From: Vicinamibacteria bacterium
GTDB lineage: Bacteria; Acidobacteriota; Vicinamibacteria; Fen-336
DNA length: 64,000 bases
Assembly: GCA_035570235.1 (NCBI GenBank)
Contig: DATMML010000120.1
Coordinates: 1-64,000, forward strand
Direction: 5' to 3'
The notes below the pieces were generated by a model that was given only the letters and a program-made list of their open reading frames with translations, was not told the origin of the DNA and did no database searches. A program made the position numbers and the translations under genes. Below, piece after piece: positions 41,753-50,767 of this stretch (the stretch's first letter is position 1; each line of letters opens with the position of its first letter).

Positions 41753-43345
41753 ATGCTGCTCTGCCCCTCTTGCCAGGCGGAGAATGACGACGTAGCCCAG
41801 GTCTGCTTCACCTGCCGCACGATCCTCTCCGCCGTCACCCGGGGCACGGTTATCGGAAGCCGCTACGAGATCCTGAGCCCCCTCGGCAAGGGGGGGATGG
41901 GGGCCGTGTACAAAGCTCGCGACCGCGTCCTCGATGAGGTGGTCGCCCTTAAGCTCCTGCGCGCTGACGTCGCCGGTTCTTCCGAGATGGCCGAACGCTT
42001 CCGATCGGAGATCCGGCTCGCTCGTCGGGTGAGCCACTGGAACGTTTGCCGAATCCATGAGTACGGCGCGGACGGTCCCCTCCAATACATCTCGATGGAG
42101 CTCGTGGAGGGGACCCACCTCAAGGCGTTGTTGGAGGGAGGCCCGCTGCCCACGGCGCAAGCCTTCGACGTCGCGCTTCAGATAGCCGACGGACTCCAAG
42201 CGATCCATAAGTCCGGCATCGTCCACCGGGACCTGAAGCCCCTGAACATCATGGTCGATGCCCACGGTGTTGTTCGCATCATGGACTTCGGTATCGCCAA
42301 ACGGCTGTTCCGTGAGGGCGCCTCGGAGCCGCGGGCCTCGAGCTACGTGATGGGGACGCCCGAGTACATGAGCCCCGAGCAGGCCCGCGGTCAGAAGGTC
42401 GACTTCCGCAGCGACGTCTACGCCCTGGGGGTCGTGGTATACGAAACTTTCACCGGGCGCGTCCCGTTCCGCAGCGACGCACCCGTGGGAACCCTGCTCA
42501 TGCACCTCGAGAGCGTGCCTCCCCTCGAGGGAACCGAGGCCGCTGCGATCCCAGGGCCGCTGGTCCCCGTGCTTCGCAAGGCCCTCTCCAAAGAACCCTC
42601 GGAGCGGTACGCCTCTGCGGCCGAGCTTGCGGGGGCCCTGAATTCCGCACGCGACGCGATCGTCGGCCCCCCCGCCGCGGCCGCGACGGCGCGCCCTGCT
42701 CACCGGCCGCGGCGGATACGGCTCCCCATGCTCCTGGGCGGGCTCGCCTTCCTGGGAATAGGGGCGATCGTCGTGGCGTTGCGCACCCATCCGCCCGGGG
42801 AGCCGGGTCCGCTCGAAACGCCGCTACCCGCGACTCCGCCACCGACGCGCGCCGCACCCGCCTCGACGCCACCGATGCCCACGGAGCGGACGAAGCCATC
42901 GACCGAAGCAGGGCTCCGCCGCTCTGGACCCCCGCCCTCGCCGTCGCCCCCCGCCGCACCAGCGGGTGAGGGACCGTCGCCCGTCCCGGCAACGCCCACC
43001 CCCCAGCCACCGGCGACGTCCGGGCCGGAGACGTCATCCCCACCTTCCGCGACGCCGGCTCCGGCATCCGCCCCATCCGAGGCGCCCGATCCGTCCCCGG
43101 CCCCTGTCGCTGATGTGCGAGGTGGGCTGCTTGTCGTCGTGAGCCCTTGGGCGTCGGTCAGCGTCGACGGGCGTGCGCTGGGGGACACCCCGCTGGGCCG
43201 GATCCAGCTCGATGCTGGTCGCCATGACGTCCTTCTCGTGCACCCCCACTTCGAGCCCTTCCATCGCCGGGTCACGGTCCGTCCCCGCGAGACCCTCCGC
43301 CTGGTCGTGGATCTCGACATCGAGGGCGTCCGTCGCCCGCGCTAG
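41753..43345 (+). CDS. Membrane Ser/Thr protein kinase with N-terminal zinc ribbon and C-terminal PEGA domain
   Basis: About 530 residues. A zinc ribbon (LLCPSCQAENDD, VCFTCRTIL) precedes the kinase domain (residues 35-300): glycine loop LGKGGMGAVYKARD, Lys in VVALKLL, catalytic HRDLKPLN, IMDFGIAKR. A TM helix near 325-345 is followed by about 120 residues of Pro/Ala/Thr-rich linker and a single PEGA domain (SPWASVSVDGRALGDTPLG). The kinase should be cytoplasmic and the PEGA part periplasmic. The ATG at 41753 has no Shine-Dalgarno. Confidence 0.9.
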   Translation: MLLCPSCQAENDDVAQVCFTCRTILSAVTRGTVIGSRYEILSPLGKGGMGAVYKARDRVLDEVVALKLLRADVAGSSEMAERFRSEIRLARRVSHWNVCRIHEYGADGPLQYISMELVEGTHLKALLEGGPLPTAQAFDVALQIADGLQAIHKSGIVHRDLKPLNIMVDAHGVVRIMDFGIAKRLFREGASEPRASSYVMGTPEYMSPEQARGQKVDFRSDVYALGVVVYETFTGRVPFRSDAPVGTLLMHLESVPPLEGTEAAAIPGPLVPVLRKALSKEPSERYASAAELAGALNSARDAIVGPPAAAATARPAHRPRRIRLPMLLGGLAFLGIGAIVVALRTHPPGEPGPLETPLPATPPPTRAAPASTPPMPTERTKPSTEAGLRRSGPPPSPSPPAAPAGEGPSPVPATPTPQPPATSGPETSSPPSATPAPASAPSEAPDPSPAPVADVRGGLLVVVSPWASVSVDGRALGDTPLGRIQLDAGRHDVLLVHPHFEPFHRRVTVRPRETLRLVVDLDIEGVRRPR

Positions 43346-43501
43346 CCCCGCTGCCAAGGTCACGACGCCGCCGTTGCATCGTGACGGTTGTCTTCCGTAA
43401 GGACGAACCTCAGAGTCTCTCGCCGGCTCACCGCTAGAGGCAGCCCCCGCCTTGTCTTGGGGGCCACATTCAGGGTAGCTTTCCCGGTCGGAGAGCGACC
43501 G

Positions 43502-44398
43502 TTGCCCGCGATATCATCATCAAGACGGCTCGGTATCTTCGCCCTCGTGGTGCTCGTCGCGTCGACGCCGTCGGCCGCGCCCTCCTCGGCTCCGGACGCT
43601 GAGCTCCTGGCCGGGATCCGCCAAGTCCAGGAGGGCGATTTTGAAGGCGCGGCTCTGACCCTAGATGGGGTCGCCCGGCGCCTCGGCGAGGATCCGGGCC
43701 GCACCCACGATCTCGCCCAGGCAAACCTGTACCTCGGCATCGCGTACGTGGGCCTCGATCAGCGCCCCGCCGCCAAGGACCGGTTCCGCCAAGCGATCGA
43801 AGCAGACCGGGATTTGCGCTTGAGCCTCGATCGCTTCTCTCCGAAGGTTCTCACCCTCTTCGAGGAGGCGCGACGGGAGGCGGAAGCCCACCGCCAGACG
43901 CCGGGCAAGGGCGGCGCGAAGACGGGCTGGCTCATCCTGGGCATAACGGGCGCGGCCGCCGCGACGGCCCTGGTCGTCAAGGGAACGAGCTCGAGCTCGG
44001 GTACGGCCCAGTTCACCCGAGCCCGCTTCGGAACGCCGGTCATCGTTTGCCCGGATGGCTCTCATGGCCAGCCCATCTCCTTCACGATCCTTGTCGACGC
44101 CAACAATGGCACGTCCGAGCAGGTGACCGTCAACTCCGTGACCTCTACGATCGTCATCGTGTCATCGGATATCCCCTCCGAGATCGGCCAGGCCAGCAGC
44201 TTCCCCAGCACCGTCACTCCCGATACGGTGGGTGCACAGAGTCAGGCGACCCTGACCATCGCGAGCACGCTCCTCTGCTTCAACGACATCGGCGACGCGC
44301 CGCGCTTCAACGAGTGGTCGGGCCACGCGACCCTGACGACATCGGCCGGTGTTTTCGTCCTCGACGCCGCGGACCGACTTCGCATCAACATCCCCTAG
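43502..44398 (+). CDS. Exported TPR-like protein with TM/beta domain, kinase-linked
   Basis: About 298 residues from a TTG at 43502 (GGAGAG 5-9 nt upstream), which puts a signal peptide (LGIFALVVLVASTPSAA) at the N-terminus; the frame is open to 43388 but the added residues are not signal-like. Next comes a TPR-type helical region (LLAGIRQVQEGDFEGAALTLDG, YLGIAYVGLDQRPAAKDRFRQAI), a hydrophobic segment (WLILGITGAAAATALVV), and a beta-rich C-terminal domain. It lies 156 nt downstream of the kinase; the two probably work together. Confidence 0.78.
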   Translation: MPAISSSRRLGIFALVVLVASTPSAAPSSAPDAELLAGIRQVQEGDFEGAALTLDGVARRLGEDPGRTHDLAQANLYLGIAYVGLDQRPAAKDRFRQAIEADRDLRLSLDRFSPKVLTLFEEARREAEAHRQTPGKGGAKTGWLILGITGAAAATALVVKGTSSSSGTAQFTRARFGTPVIVCPDGSHGQPISFTILVDANNGTSEQVTVNSVTSTIVIVSSDIPSEIGQASSFPSTVTPDTVGAQSQATLTIASTLLCFNDIGDAPRFNEWSGHATLTTSAGVFVLDAADRLRINIP

Positions 44399-44453
44399 CC
44401 AGATTCGAGACGGGGGGAATCGACCACCGCCTCCGCAGCGACGCCGCCCCCCA

Positions 44454-44960
44454 TCAATTGTTCCGGGAGGCGGAGACGATGTAGTCCATCTGCTGGGGGC
44501 CTTCGCCGGGTCCGGGGCAGTCGAGCATGACGGTACCGCGGGCCGACAACTCGAGGTAATTCACCTTCTGCGAGACCACACCCGCGTACTCGACCACTGG
44601 CGCCGCCGGGCATTGGCCCTCGGGCGGCTTGGGCCCCCCGCTCCTGAAATGCAGCGATCCGTCGGCTTGTACGGTGCCGGTGAGATCGAAGCTTTGCGCG
44701 GGACAGGGCTGAGCCACAACCATGAACCCCGTCAGCGACGCAATGCCCCCCATGCTTTCCGATTGTGAGAGCGTCACCGTGCCGTAGCACGTAAAGGAGC
44801 CGATCACGCCGTCGCGGCTCCGGTTCCATTGGACCAGCCAGGCCGGGTAGCCGTTGTACTTGCCGGCGATCTGCGGCACGGGAGGGCTGGGAGAGGTGGG
44901 ACTGTCGCTGCCGCACGCGGCCAGGGCCAAGAGCGCGAACATGCTCGTTGCCTTCTTCAT
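44454..44960 (-). CDS. Small lipoprotein, unknown function
   Basis: 168 residues with lipobox LALAAC (Cys16), a Ser/Pro-rich spacer (SDSPTSPSPPVP), then a beta-rich domain with paired cysteines (GSFTCYGTVTLSQ, VAQPCPAQSFDL, GQCPAAP, VMLDCPGPG). The ATG is preceded by CGGAGGAAGAC, a good ribosome site. Lipoproteins of this kind (IAGKYNGY- start, repeated short strands) are frequent in related genomes without known role. It converges with the TPR-like gene. Confidence 0.8.
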   Translation of the reverse strand: MKKATSMFALLALAACGSDSPTSPSPPVPQIAGKYNGYPAWLVQWNRSRDGVIGSFTCYGTVTLSQSESMGGIASLTGFMVVAQPCPAQSFDLTGTVQADGSLHFRSGGPKPPEGQCPAAPVVEYAGVVSQKVNYLELSARGTVMLDCPGPGEGPQQMDYIVSASRNN

Positions 44961-45135
44961 GTCTTCCTCCGTTCTCGGTATCCGGACCCAAGCGTCCGGC
45001 CACGGCCCAAGGGAGCAAGGGAAGGGCCAGGTCCGGGAACGGTGTCCATGCGGTAAGTTATTGAGCCCTCTGGACAGAGGCTCTCAAGAGGTCTACGGGG
45101 TTCGAACGGTGTTCGGGGATCGAAACGGAGGGGGG

Positions 45136-46740
45136 CTACGAGTTTTCGGTGCTCTTCTTGTGGAGGCCCAGCTCCTCGAGGCGCCGGTAGAAGGTCTCGG
45201 GCGAAATCTGTAGCAGCTCGATCGCTCGTCGCCGGTTGCCCTTGGTGTAGTCGAGCGCCCGCAGGATGTGGCTCCGCGCGGCCTCGTCCACGACGCGGCG
45301 CAACGGAACGGGCGGGCCCTGCTGGTCGGGGGGCGGAGCCGATGTCGGGGAGGCCCGCGCCTCCCGCAGAATGTATTCAGGAAGGTCGCCCGCGGCAACA
45401 ACCTGGTGATCGACCAGGCAAACCGCACGCTCGACCACCTGCTGCAGCTCCCGGACGTTGAAGGGCCACCCGTGGCGCTTCAAGATCTCCAGAGTCTCTT
45501 CGGCAAAGACCTTCCGCCCCGCCCCGCGGTCGTGGAGGCCAAGGAAGTGCGCGACCAGCAGCGGGATGTCCTCGGGCCGCTCGCGCAGCGGGGGGATCAC
45601 GATTTCGTGGCCGAGCCGGGCTAGGAGGTCCGCACGAAACCGGCCCCCCTCCACGTCCTTTTCGAGCGGCCGATTGGTGGCGGATACGAGGCGGACGTCG
45701 ATCCGCCGCGCGACCGTGTCGCCCACCCGATACACCTCGCCCGAATCGAGAAAGCGCAGGAGCTTGGTCTGGATCCCGGGGTCGATGTCGCCGACTTCGT
45801 CGAGGAACAAGACGCCGCCGTGGGCCAGTTCGAGCCGGCCTTTCTTGTCTCGGGTGGCCTCGGTGAAGGCCCCGCGCACGTGGCCGAAGAGCTCCGACTC
45901 CACGAGGCTCGGGGCGAGGGCGGGAATCGTGACCGGGACGTAGGGCCCCCGCGTGCGGTCGCTGTGGGCGGCGTAGGCGCGGGCGAATAACTCCTTGCCC
46001 GTGCCCGTCTCCCCCCGGAGCATGACCCGGGCTCCCGACCGGGCAAAGCGCCGAAGGTCGTCGTAGATCTTGAGTAAGGCCGGGGCCCGGCCGACGATCC
46101 GGTGCCGTAGCAGCTCGCCCTCGAGGGCCTCCAGACGCTCGCCCGTCGACTCCAGGGCCTCGGACGTTCGGAGGTGCTCCTCCGTTCTCGCTAACACCAG
46201 GGAGGCGTAGAGCGAAGCCGCGGTCAGGAACTCCAGATCCTCGCGGGTGAAGGGATGCACGTCGCTGCGGTTGTCGAGGTAGACGACGCCGCGCACGGGG
46301 TCCCGGCCGAGGGGCACGCAGAGAACGGAGCGGATCCGGAAGCGCTGGATGCTCTCCGCCTCCCCAAATTGCGTGTCCTGCCGGACGTCGGAGGCGAGGA
46401 GCGCCAACCCACCCTCGAGGACGTGACGGAGGACGGTGTGGCTCAAGGGCCACCGGTCGGAGGGCGGCGTGAGGTCGAGGTTGTGCGTGGAGAGGGGAAG
46501 CAACGCGCCGTCGGCCGCCAGAACGAGGACGCAGGCCCGATCCGGTCGCAGATGCTCGACAAGGAGGTCGAGGATGCGCTTCAGGACGGCCGGGGGTTGG
46601 CGCTGCTCAAGAAGCTCGCGCCCGATCTCATAAAGGGCGAGGAGCCGTCCGGAAGCGAGGGCCGCCGAGGCCAGCGGCCGGTGCGGGTCCAGGGTGGCCT
46701 CGGTTCGCACCGCGCTCCCTTGGGGATCTTGTGGGGCCAC
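45136..46740 (-). CDS. GAF-domain sigma-54-family activator with altered GAFTGA loop
   Basis: This 534-residue protein has an N-terminal GAF domain (about 30-185: LLALYEIGRELLEQ, VLCVPLGRDPVRGVVYLDNRS), a coiled linker, AAA+ domain with GETGTGKE Walker A and FLDEVGD Walker B, and a C-terminal Fis-type HTH (TKGNRRRAIELLQISPETFYRRL). The sigma-54 contact loop reads GAFTEA instead of GAFTGA. No receiver domain, so it should sense a ligand or redox state through GAF. It starts at GTG 46740, 8 nt after a consensus-like -10, so translation is likely leaderless. Confidence 0.9.
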   Translation of the reverse strand: MAPQDPQGSAVRTEATLDPHRPLASAALASGRLLALYEIGRELLEQRQPPAVLKRILDLLVEHLRPDRACVLVLAADGALLPLSTHNLDLTPPSDRWPLSHTVLRHVLEGGLALLASDVRQDTQFGEAESIQRFRIRSVLCVPLGRDPVRGVVYLDNRSDVHPFTREDLEFLTAASLYASLVLARTEEHLRTSEALESTGERLEALEGELLRHRIVGRAPALLKIYDDLRRFARSGARVMLRGETGTGKELFARAYAAHSDRTRGPYVPVTIPALAPSLVESELFGHVRGAFTEATRDKKGRLELAHGGVLFLDEVGDIDPGIQTKLLRFLDSGEVYRVGDTVARRIDVRLVSATNRPLEKDVEGGRFRADLLARLGHEIVIPPLRERPEDIPLLVAHFLGLHDRGAGRKVFAEETLEILKRHGWPFNVRELQQVVERAVCLVDHQVVAAGDLPEYILREARASPTSAPPPDQQGPPVPLRRVVDEAARSHILRALDYTKGNRRRAIELLQISPETFYRRLEELGLHKKSTENS

Positions 46741-46748
46741 GCTCAGAG

Positions 46749-46777
46749 ACTATCAAACCGGCGGCCTGCCCTGTCAA
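46749..46777 (-). promoter_or_regulatory. Sigma-70 promoter of the GAF-type activator
   Basis: On the minus strand: -35 TTGACA (reverse of 46772-46777), 17-nt spacer, -10 GATAGT (reverse of 46749-46754). The GTG start codon begins 8 nt after the -10, so transcription would start at or next to the start codon. Confidence 0.75.
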
Positions 46778-47125
46778 TGGATGCATCACCCTCAGGGGCC
46801 GGTCCCGGCGTGAGCCGCCAGAGACTACGGGCCTCACGGGTTCCGGGCTGCCCCCGACCTCACCCCGGATTCAGGCGGACCCCTACGCCCGTTTCCGGCG
46901 TCTCCCACTGGTTTTGCCCCTCCTCCCACACTACCTTTGATTCTTGAGGCTGGAGATCGAAAGGAGAGATGTGGCCCTAAGGAAAACCCTGGTGCCGGCC
47001 CCGAGGGCGGTGGCCCCGACGATGTGGGAGACCACCCCCGGGCTCCCCCGCCCGGCGGGCGCCGCTCGCCGAACCGAACGAGCAACCGGTCTCGTTCCCG
47101 ATCCTCGCGGCTGGGAGGAACTCGG
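46778..47125. other. Intergenic region upstream of the small membrane protein
   Basis: No domain-bearing frame on either strand. It must hold the promoter of the plus-strand mini-gene at 47126, but no -35/-10 pair stands out. Nothing else recognised. Confidence 0.4.
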
Positions 47126-47281
47126 TTGAGCCCTCGAACCCTGAAATTCCTCGCCCTCGGCTACTCGCTCAAGATCATCCTGCTCGGCTTGGTCTGCCTG
47201 ATGATCCCCGACCTCCCGGCGCGAGCCATGAGCAAGGCCCGGCGGCTGTGGACGGCAGTCGGAGGGCCCGCCACCCGCTAG
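47126..47281 (+). CDS. 51-residue single-pass membrane protein
   Basis: The TTG at 47126 has GGGAGGAA about 6-7 nt upstream. The product has a basic N-terminus (LSPRTLKF), one hydrophobic helix (about residues 8-28: LALGYSLKIILLGLVCLMIP) and a basic, amphipathic tail (ARAMSKARRLW). It is a typical small membrane protein. The open frame reaches upstream to 46937, but that part is low-complexity and not protein-like. It sits between the GAF-type activator and the kinase-TPR gene and converges with the latter. Confidence 0.65.
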   Translation: MSPRTLKFLALGYSLKIILLGLVCLMIPDLPARAMSKARRLWTAVGGPATR

Positions 47282-47317
47282 CCGCGATCCCGGGTCCCGC
47301 TCCTTCTGATCAGCTGA

Positions 47318-50300
47318 TCAGCGTCCCGCGGTCCGTGGATGGGCGGCCAGCCAGGCCTCGACCTCGTGCGCGGCAGAAACGGAGGCGAGGGACGAGCGCA
47401 GCTCCGGTCCCAAGCCTTCGCTTAGCACCAAAAGGGAGCGAGCACTCTCGCGATAGGCGGCCATGGCCCCGGCCGCGTTGCCCTTCTTCTCTTGCAGGCG
47501 GCCGACGAGGGCGTGGAGTCTGTAGAGCCCCGCCCCCCACCCGGATCGTTCCGCCACCTTCAGCGCCCGACGCGCGGCGTCCTCAGCCTGGGGCAGCCGC
47601 CCCCGGGCCAACTCGGCCCTGGCCAGGGACTCCAAACCACGAATGAGCAGGATCACATCGCCCACGGTCTCGGCATCGCGCACGGACGAAGCGAGTTCCG
47701 AAGCCGCCCCCGCGACGTCACCCAGCGCCAGGAGGCCCCCCCCCTTGGCGATCCGGGCCCGGAGGATGGCCACCCGGCTCCCGCTCGCGGTGGCCAGCTT
47801 CACCGCCTCCGTGAAGGCCTTCCCGGCCTCTGCCACCTCGCCCCGGGCAAGCTGCAACTCCCCGACCGCGGTCTGGAAGTCCGCCGACTGCTCGCGGTTT
47901 CCGGTCTCCTGCACCCAGGCCGACGCCGCGTCGAGCTTGGCCTGAGCATCGCCTAAGCGACCCAGCTCGATCAGGGCCATGGCCTCCTTGATCGTGAACT
48001 CGGCCAGGCCGCGCTTGTCGTCCAGCCGCTTGAGGATCTTGAGGGCCTCCGCGTAGGCCGACGAAGCGGCGGTGTAGCGGCCCTCATACTGGTGGAGCAG
48101 CCCGATGTTTCCGTGGGAGACGGCGAGGGCTTTGGCGAAGTCGATCTCGCGGGCCCGATCCAGGGCCTCCAGAAACGACTTCATGGCCTCCGGCCAGTGG
48201 CCCTGGGCGATCTGGAGGAAACCCATGTTCTGGGTGGAGACGACGATGCCGGCCTTGTCGCCGATCTTTCGACGCAGGTCGAGGGCTTGCTGCCAGTAGA
48301 CAAACGCGTTGTCTCGCTCCCCTTCCAGGAAGAAGATATACCCGACATTGTCGTAGCTCTGGGCCAGCTTCTGGTCGTCCCCGAGCTCGCGGCGGAGCCG
48401 CAGGGCCTCCTGATACGCCTTTTGCGCCTCGCGGTACTCCCCGCGTCCCTCGTAGAGGCTGCCGAAATCGTTCCAGACGTCGGCGAGCCCTTTCCGGTCG
48501 CCGATCTTGACGTAAACCTCGCGGGCGCCGAGCAAGTCGGGCTCCGCCTCCGCGAAGCGGCCCATGGCCAAGTGGACGCTCGCGCGGTTCTTGAGGCTCA
48601 CGGCCGCTCCCCGCTTGTCGCCCACCTTCTTCCGGACGGCGGCCGCCTCCGCGTACCTCGCCAGGGCCTGGGGGTATTCGCCGAGGCGCTGGTGAGCCAC
48701 GCCCATGGCATTGAGCACATCGCCCTGGCCCTGTCCGTTTTCGAGCTGGGTCATGAGGGCGAGGGCTCGAACCAGAGGGTCGGTCACGGCCTTGCGCGCG
48801 TCCCCGGCGAGGATCATGTTCTTGCCCAGGAGGAACCAGCCGCGGGGGTCACTCCGATCGAGCTCGGTGACTCGCTTCAAGGTCAGGACGGCCTTGGCGA
48901 TCGCGCCTTGGCTGGCCTGGGCCGCGGCTAGGTCGAGGAGGGCTTCGGTGTCGTTCGGGTACCGCGTGACCAGCTCCGCGTAGGCCTTCTCCGCCTCCGA
49001 CAAGTCGCCCCGGAGGAGGGCGAGCCGCGCGCGCACACGCCAGGCGAGGCGCGTCTCCGCAGAGCCGACGGTTCCGGCGGCCTTTTCTGAGGCGGCCAAG
49101 GCCTTCTCGTGGTAGCCGAGAGCCTGGTAGGCCTCGCTGAGGCCCAAGAGGGCAGCGGCAAAGCCGGGATCCGCCCGCAAGGCCCGCTCGAAGCTCGGCG
49201 CCGCCCCTACCGAGTCGCCCACGGTGAGCCGTTCCCGCCCTTCCCGATAGGCCTTCGCCGCCTCCAGAGAAGCCGTCTGCGGCTCGGGCAGAGGCCGGCT
49301 GGACGGCCGGGGCGCGCCCAGCTCGCCGCGCAGCCGCTCCCCCAGCTCCCCCACCAGCCGGAAGAGGCCTGCCGCGTCCGTGGTCTCGGCGCTGATCGTC
49401 CGCGACGCGACCGCCTCGGCGCCGCTCGGCGACACAAGACTCAGATCCACCCGCAACGTGGTCCCGGCGCGACGGACAGTACCGGTCACCAGACGATTGA
49501 CCTCGAGCAGCTCGGCCACACGCTTCAAGGAGGCCTCGTCCTTGGTAGCGGAGGCCAAGGCCAGATCCTGCAGGGTCCGCGCCACACGCCCCGAGTCGAG
49601 GACGCGAAGCTGGGGGGTCTCCGCCAAGTGGCCCGCGAGCATCTCGGCCACCCCCGAGGCCGTCCAGGCGAGGGCGGGGTCGCCGGTCTCGTCGGCCAGG
49701 GGCAGGACGGCCACGCTCACGGGAGCCGCTTCCGTAGTGGGCGCGCGGGCCGCGCCCAGGGAGCCCGCCCTCTGCCCGCCAATCCAGGGGCGGTAGACGG
49801 CTGCGATTGCCACCGCCAGCAGGACCAGCCCCAGGGCCACCGCGGTCCGGGGGAGACGGATGCGGCCAGAGGCACGCTTTGCGTCCAGGTCCGCGACCAG
49901 CTCTCGCACGCTGGAGTATCGCCGCCCCCGGTTGCGCTCCAGGCAGCGCCGGATGATGTTGCCCACGTAACCGGGCACCTGAACACCGGTCTCGTCGATG
50001 TCGCGCGGCCGCCCCGTGAGCCGCTGGGCGAGGGCCTCGGCTTGCGAGCCCGCATTGAAGGGAAGCTGGTTGGTGATCATCTCGAAGAGGACAATGCCCA
50101 GGGCGTAGATATCACTGCGGGCGTCTAGGGGGCCGCCCGCCACCTGCTCCGGGGAGAGGTAATCCAGCGTGCCCACGATGGACCCGGAGCGGGTCAGGGC
50201 GTCGTGCTCCAAGGAACGCGCGACGCCGAAGTCCGTGATGTAGGCGACGTCGTTGGGGCCGAGGAGGATGTTTCCCGGCTTCATGTCGCGGTGAACGATG

Positions 50301-50767
50301 CCCGCGTCGTGGGCCTGCTGCAGGGCCTCCGCCACCTGTCGGAAGATGTTCAAGGCGCGATCGACGGGGAGCGGTCCGCTCTCCCCGAGGACATCGAGGA
50401 GGGAGCGCCCCTCCACCAAGCTCATGGTCAGGAAGCGCAGCCCCTCGCTCTCCCCGATGTCATGGATGCGTACGACGTTCTTGTGGGTGACCTCGCGGGC
50501 CAGGACCAGCTCTCGGCGGAAGCGGCTAATCCACTCCGGATTCGTGCCCAGGTCGGGTCGGAGCACCTTGATGGCGATGTCCGTGCCCAGCTCCTCGTCT
50601 CGGGCCTTGTAGACCACGCCCATGCCGCCCACGCCGAGCTGGCCGGAGATTCGGTAGCGGGCCCCTACCAGCGTACCGGGGGCGAGGCGCCGGGCGAGGT
50701 CTACGTTGGTTTGGGTTTCCACAGGGGTTGGCCGGTGCAGGGCGGAGACCTCTTCCAAGGCGGGCAT
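47318..50767 (-). CDS. Membrane Ser/Thr protein kinase with FlgO/TolB-like and TPR domains
   Basis: This 1149-residue protein has a kinase domain at 37-295 (LGVGGMGVVYKARDEE, catalytic HRDMKPGN, TDFGVARSL), a TM helix near 308-325 (VALGLVLLAVAIAAVY), then a TolB-N/FlgO-like module at about 350-500 (VSVAVLPLADETGDPALAW), and an array of TPRs to the end (for example AYREGRERLTVGDSVGAAPSF, YAEAAAVRKKVGDKRGAAV, YEGRGEYREAQKAYQEALRL). The TPR part is on the far side of the membrane. Its ATG shares one base with the stop of the FHA-GAF gene (TGATG), so they are coupled. Confidence 0.92.
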   Translation of the reverse strand: MPALEEVSALHRPTPVETQTNVDLARRLAPGTLVGARYRISGQLGVGGMGVVYKARDEELGTDIAIKVLRPDLGTNPEWISRFRRELVLAREVTHKNVVRIHDIGESEGLRFLTMSLVEGRSLLDVLGESGPLPVDRALNIFRQVAEALQQAHDAGIVHRDMKPGNILLGPNDVAYITDFGVARSLEHDALTRSGSIVGTLDYLSPEQVAGGPLDARSDIYALGIVLFEMITNQLPFNAGSQAEALAQRLTGRPRDIDETGVQVPGYVGNIIRRCLERNRGRRYSSVRELVADLDAKRASGRIRLPRTAVALGLVLLAVAIAAVYRPWIGGQRAGSLGAARAPTTEAAPVSVAVLPLADETGDPALAWTASGVAEMLAGHLAETPQLRVLDSGRVARTLQDLALASATKDEASLKRVAELLEVNRLVTGTVRRAGTTLRVDLSLVSPSGAEAVASRTISAETTDAAGLFRLVGELGERLRGELGAPRPSSRPLPEPQTASLEAAKAYREGRERLTVGDSVGAAPSFERALRADPGFAAALLGLSEAYQALGYHEKALAASEKAAGTVGSAETRLAWRVRARLALLRGDLSEAEKAYAELVTRYPNDTEALLDLAAAQASQGAIAKAVLTLKRVTELDRSDPRGWFLLGKNMILAGDARKAVTDPLVRALALMTQLENGQGQGDVLNAMGVAHQRLGEYPQALARYAEAAAVRKKVGDKRGAAVSLKNRASVHLAMGRFAEAEPDLLGAREVYVKIGDRKGLADVWNDFGSLYEGRGEYREAQKAYQEALRLRRELGDDQKLAQSYDNVGYIFFLEGERDNAFVYWQQALDLRRKIGDKAGIVVSTQNMGFLQIAQGHWPEAMKSFLEALDRAREIDFAKALAVSHGNIGLLHQYEGRYTAASSAYAEALKILKRLDDKRGLAEFTIKEAMALIELGRLGDAQAKLDAASAWVQETGNREQSADFQTAVGELQLARGEVAEAGKAFTEAVKLATASGSRVAILRARIAKGGGLLALGDVAGAASELASSVRDAETVGDVILLIRGLESLARAELARGRLPQAEDAARRALKVAERSGWGAGLYRLHALVGRLQEKKGNAAGAMAAYRESARSLLVLSEGLGPELRSSLASVSAAHEVEAWLAAHPRTAGR

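Noticed and set aside
41520-41753. 77-codon frame overlapping the kinase start
   Set aside because: No ribosome site or domain, Pro/Ser/Arg-rich. Kept only as a possible coupling device in the region note.
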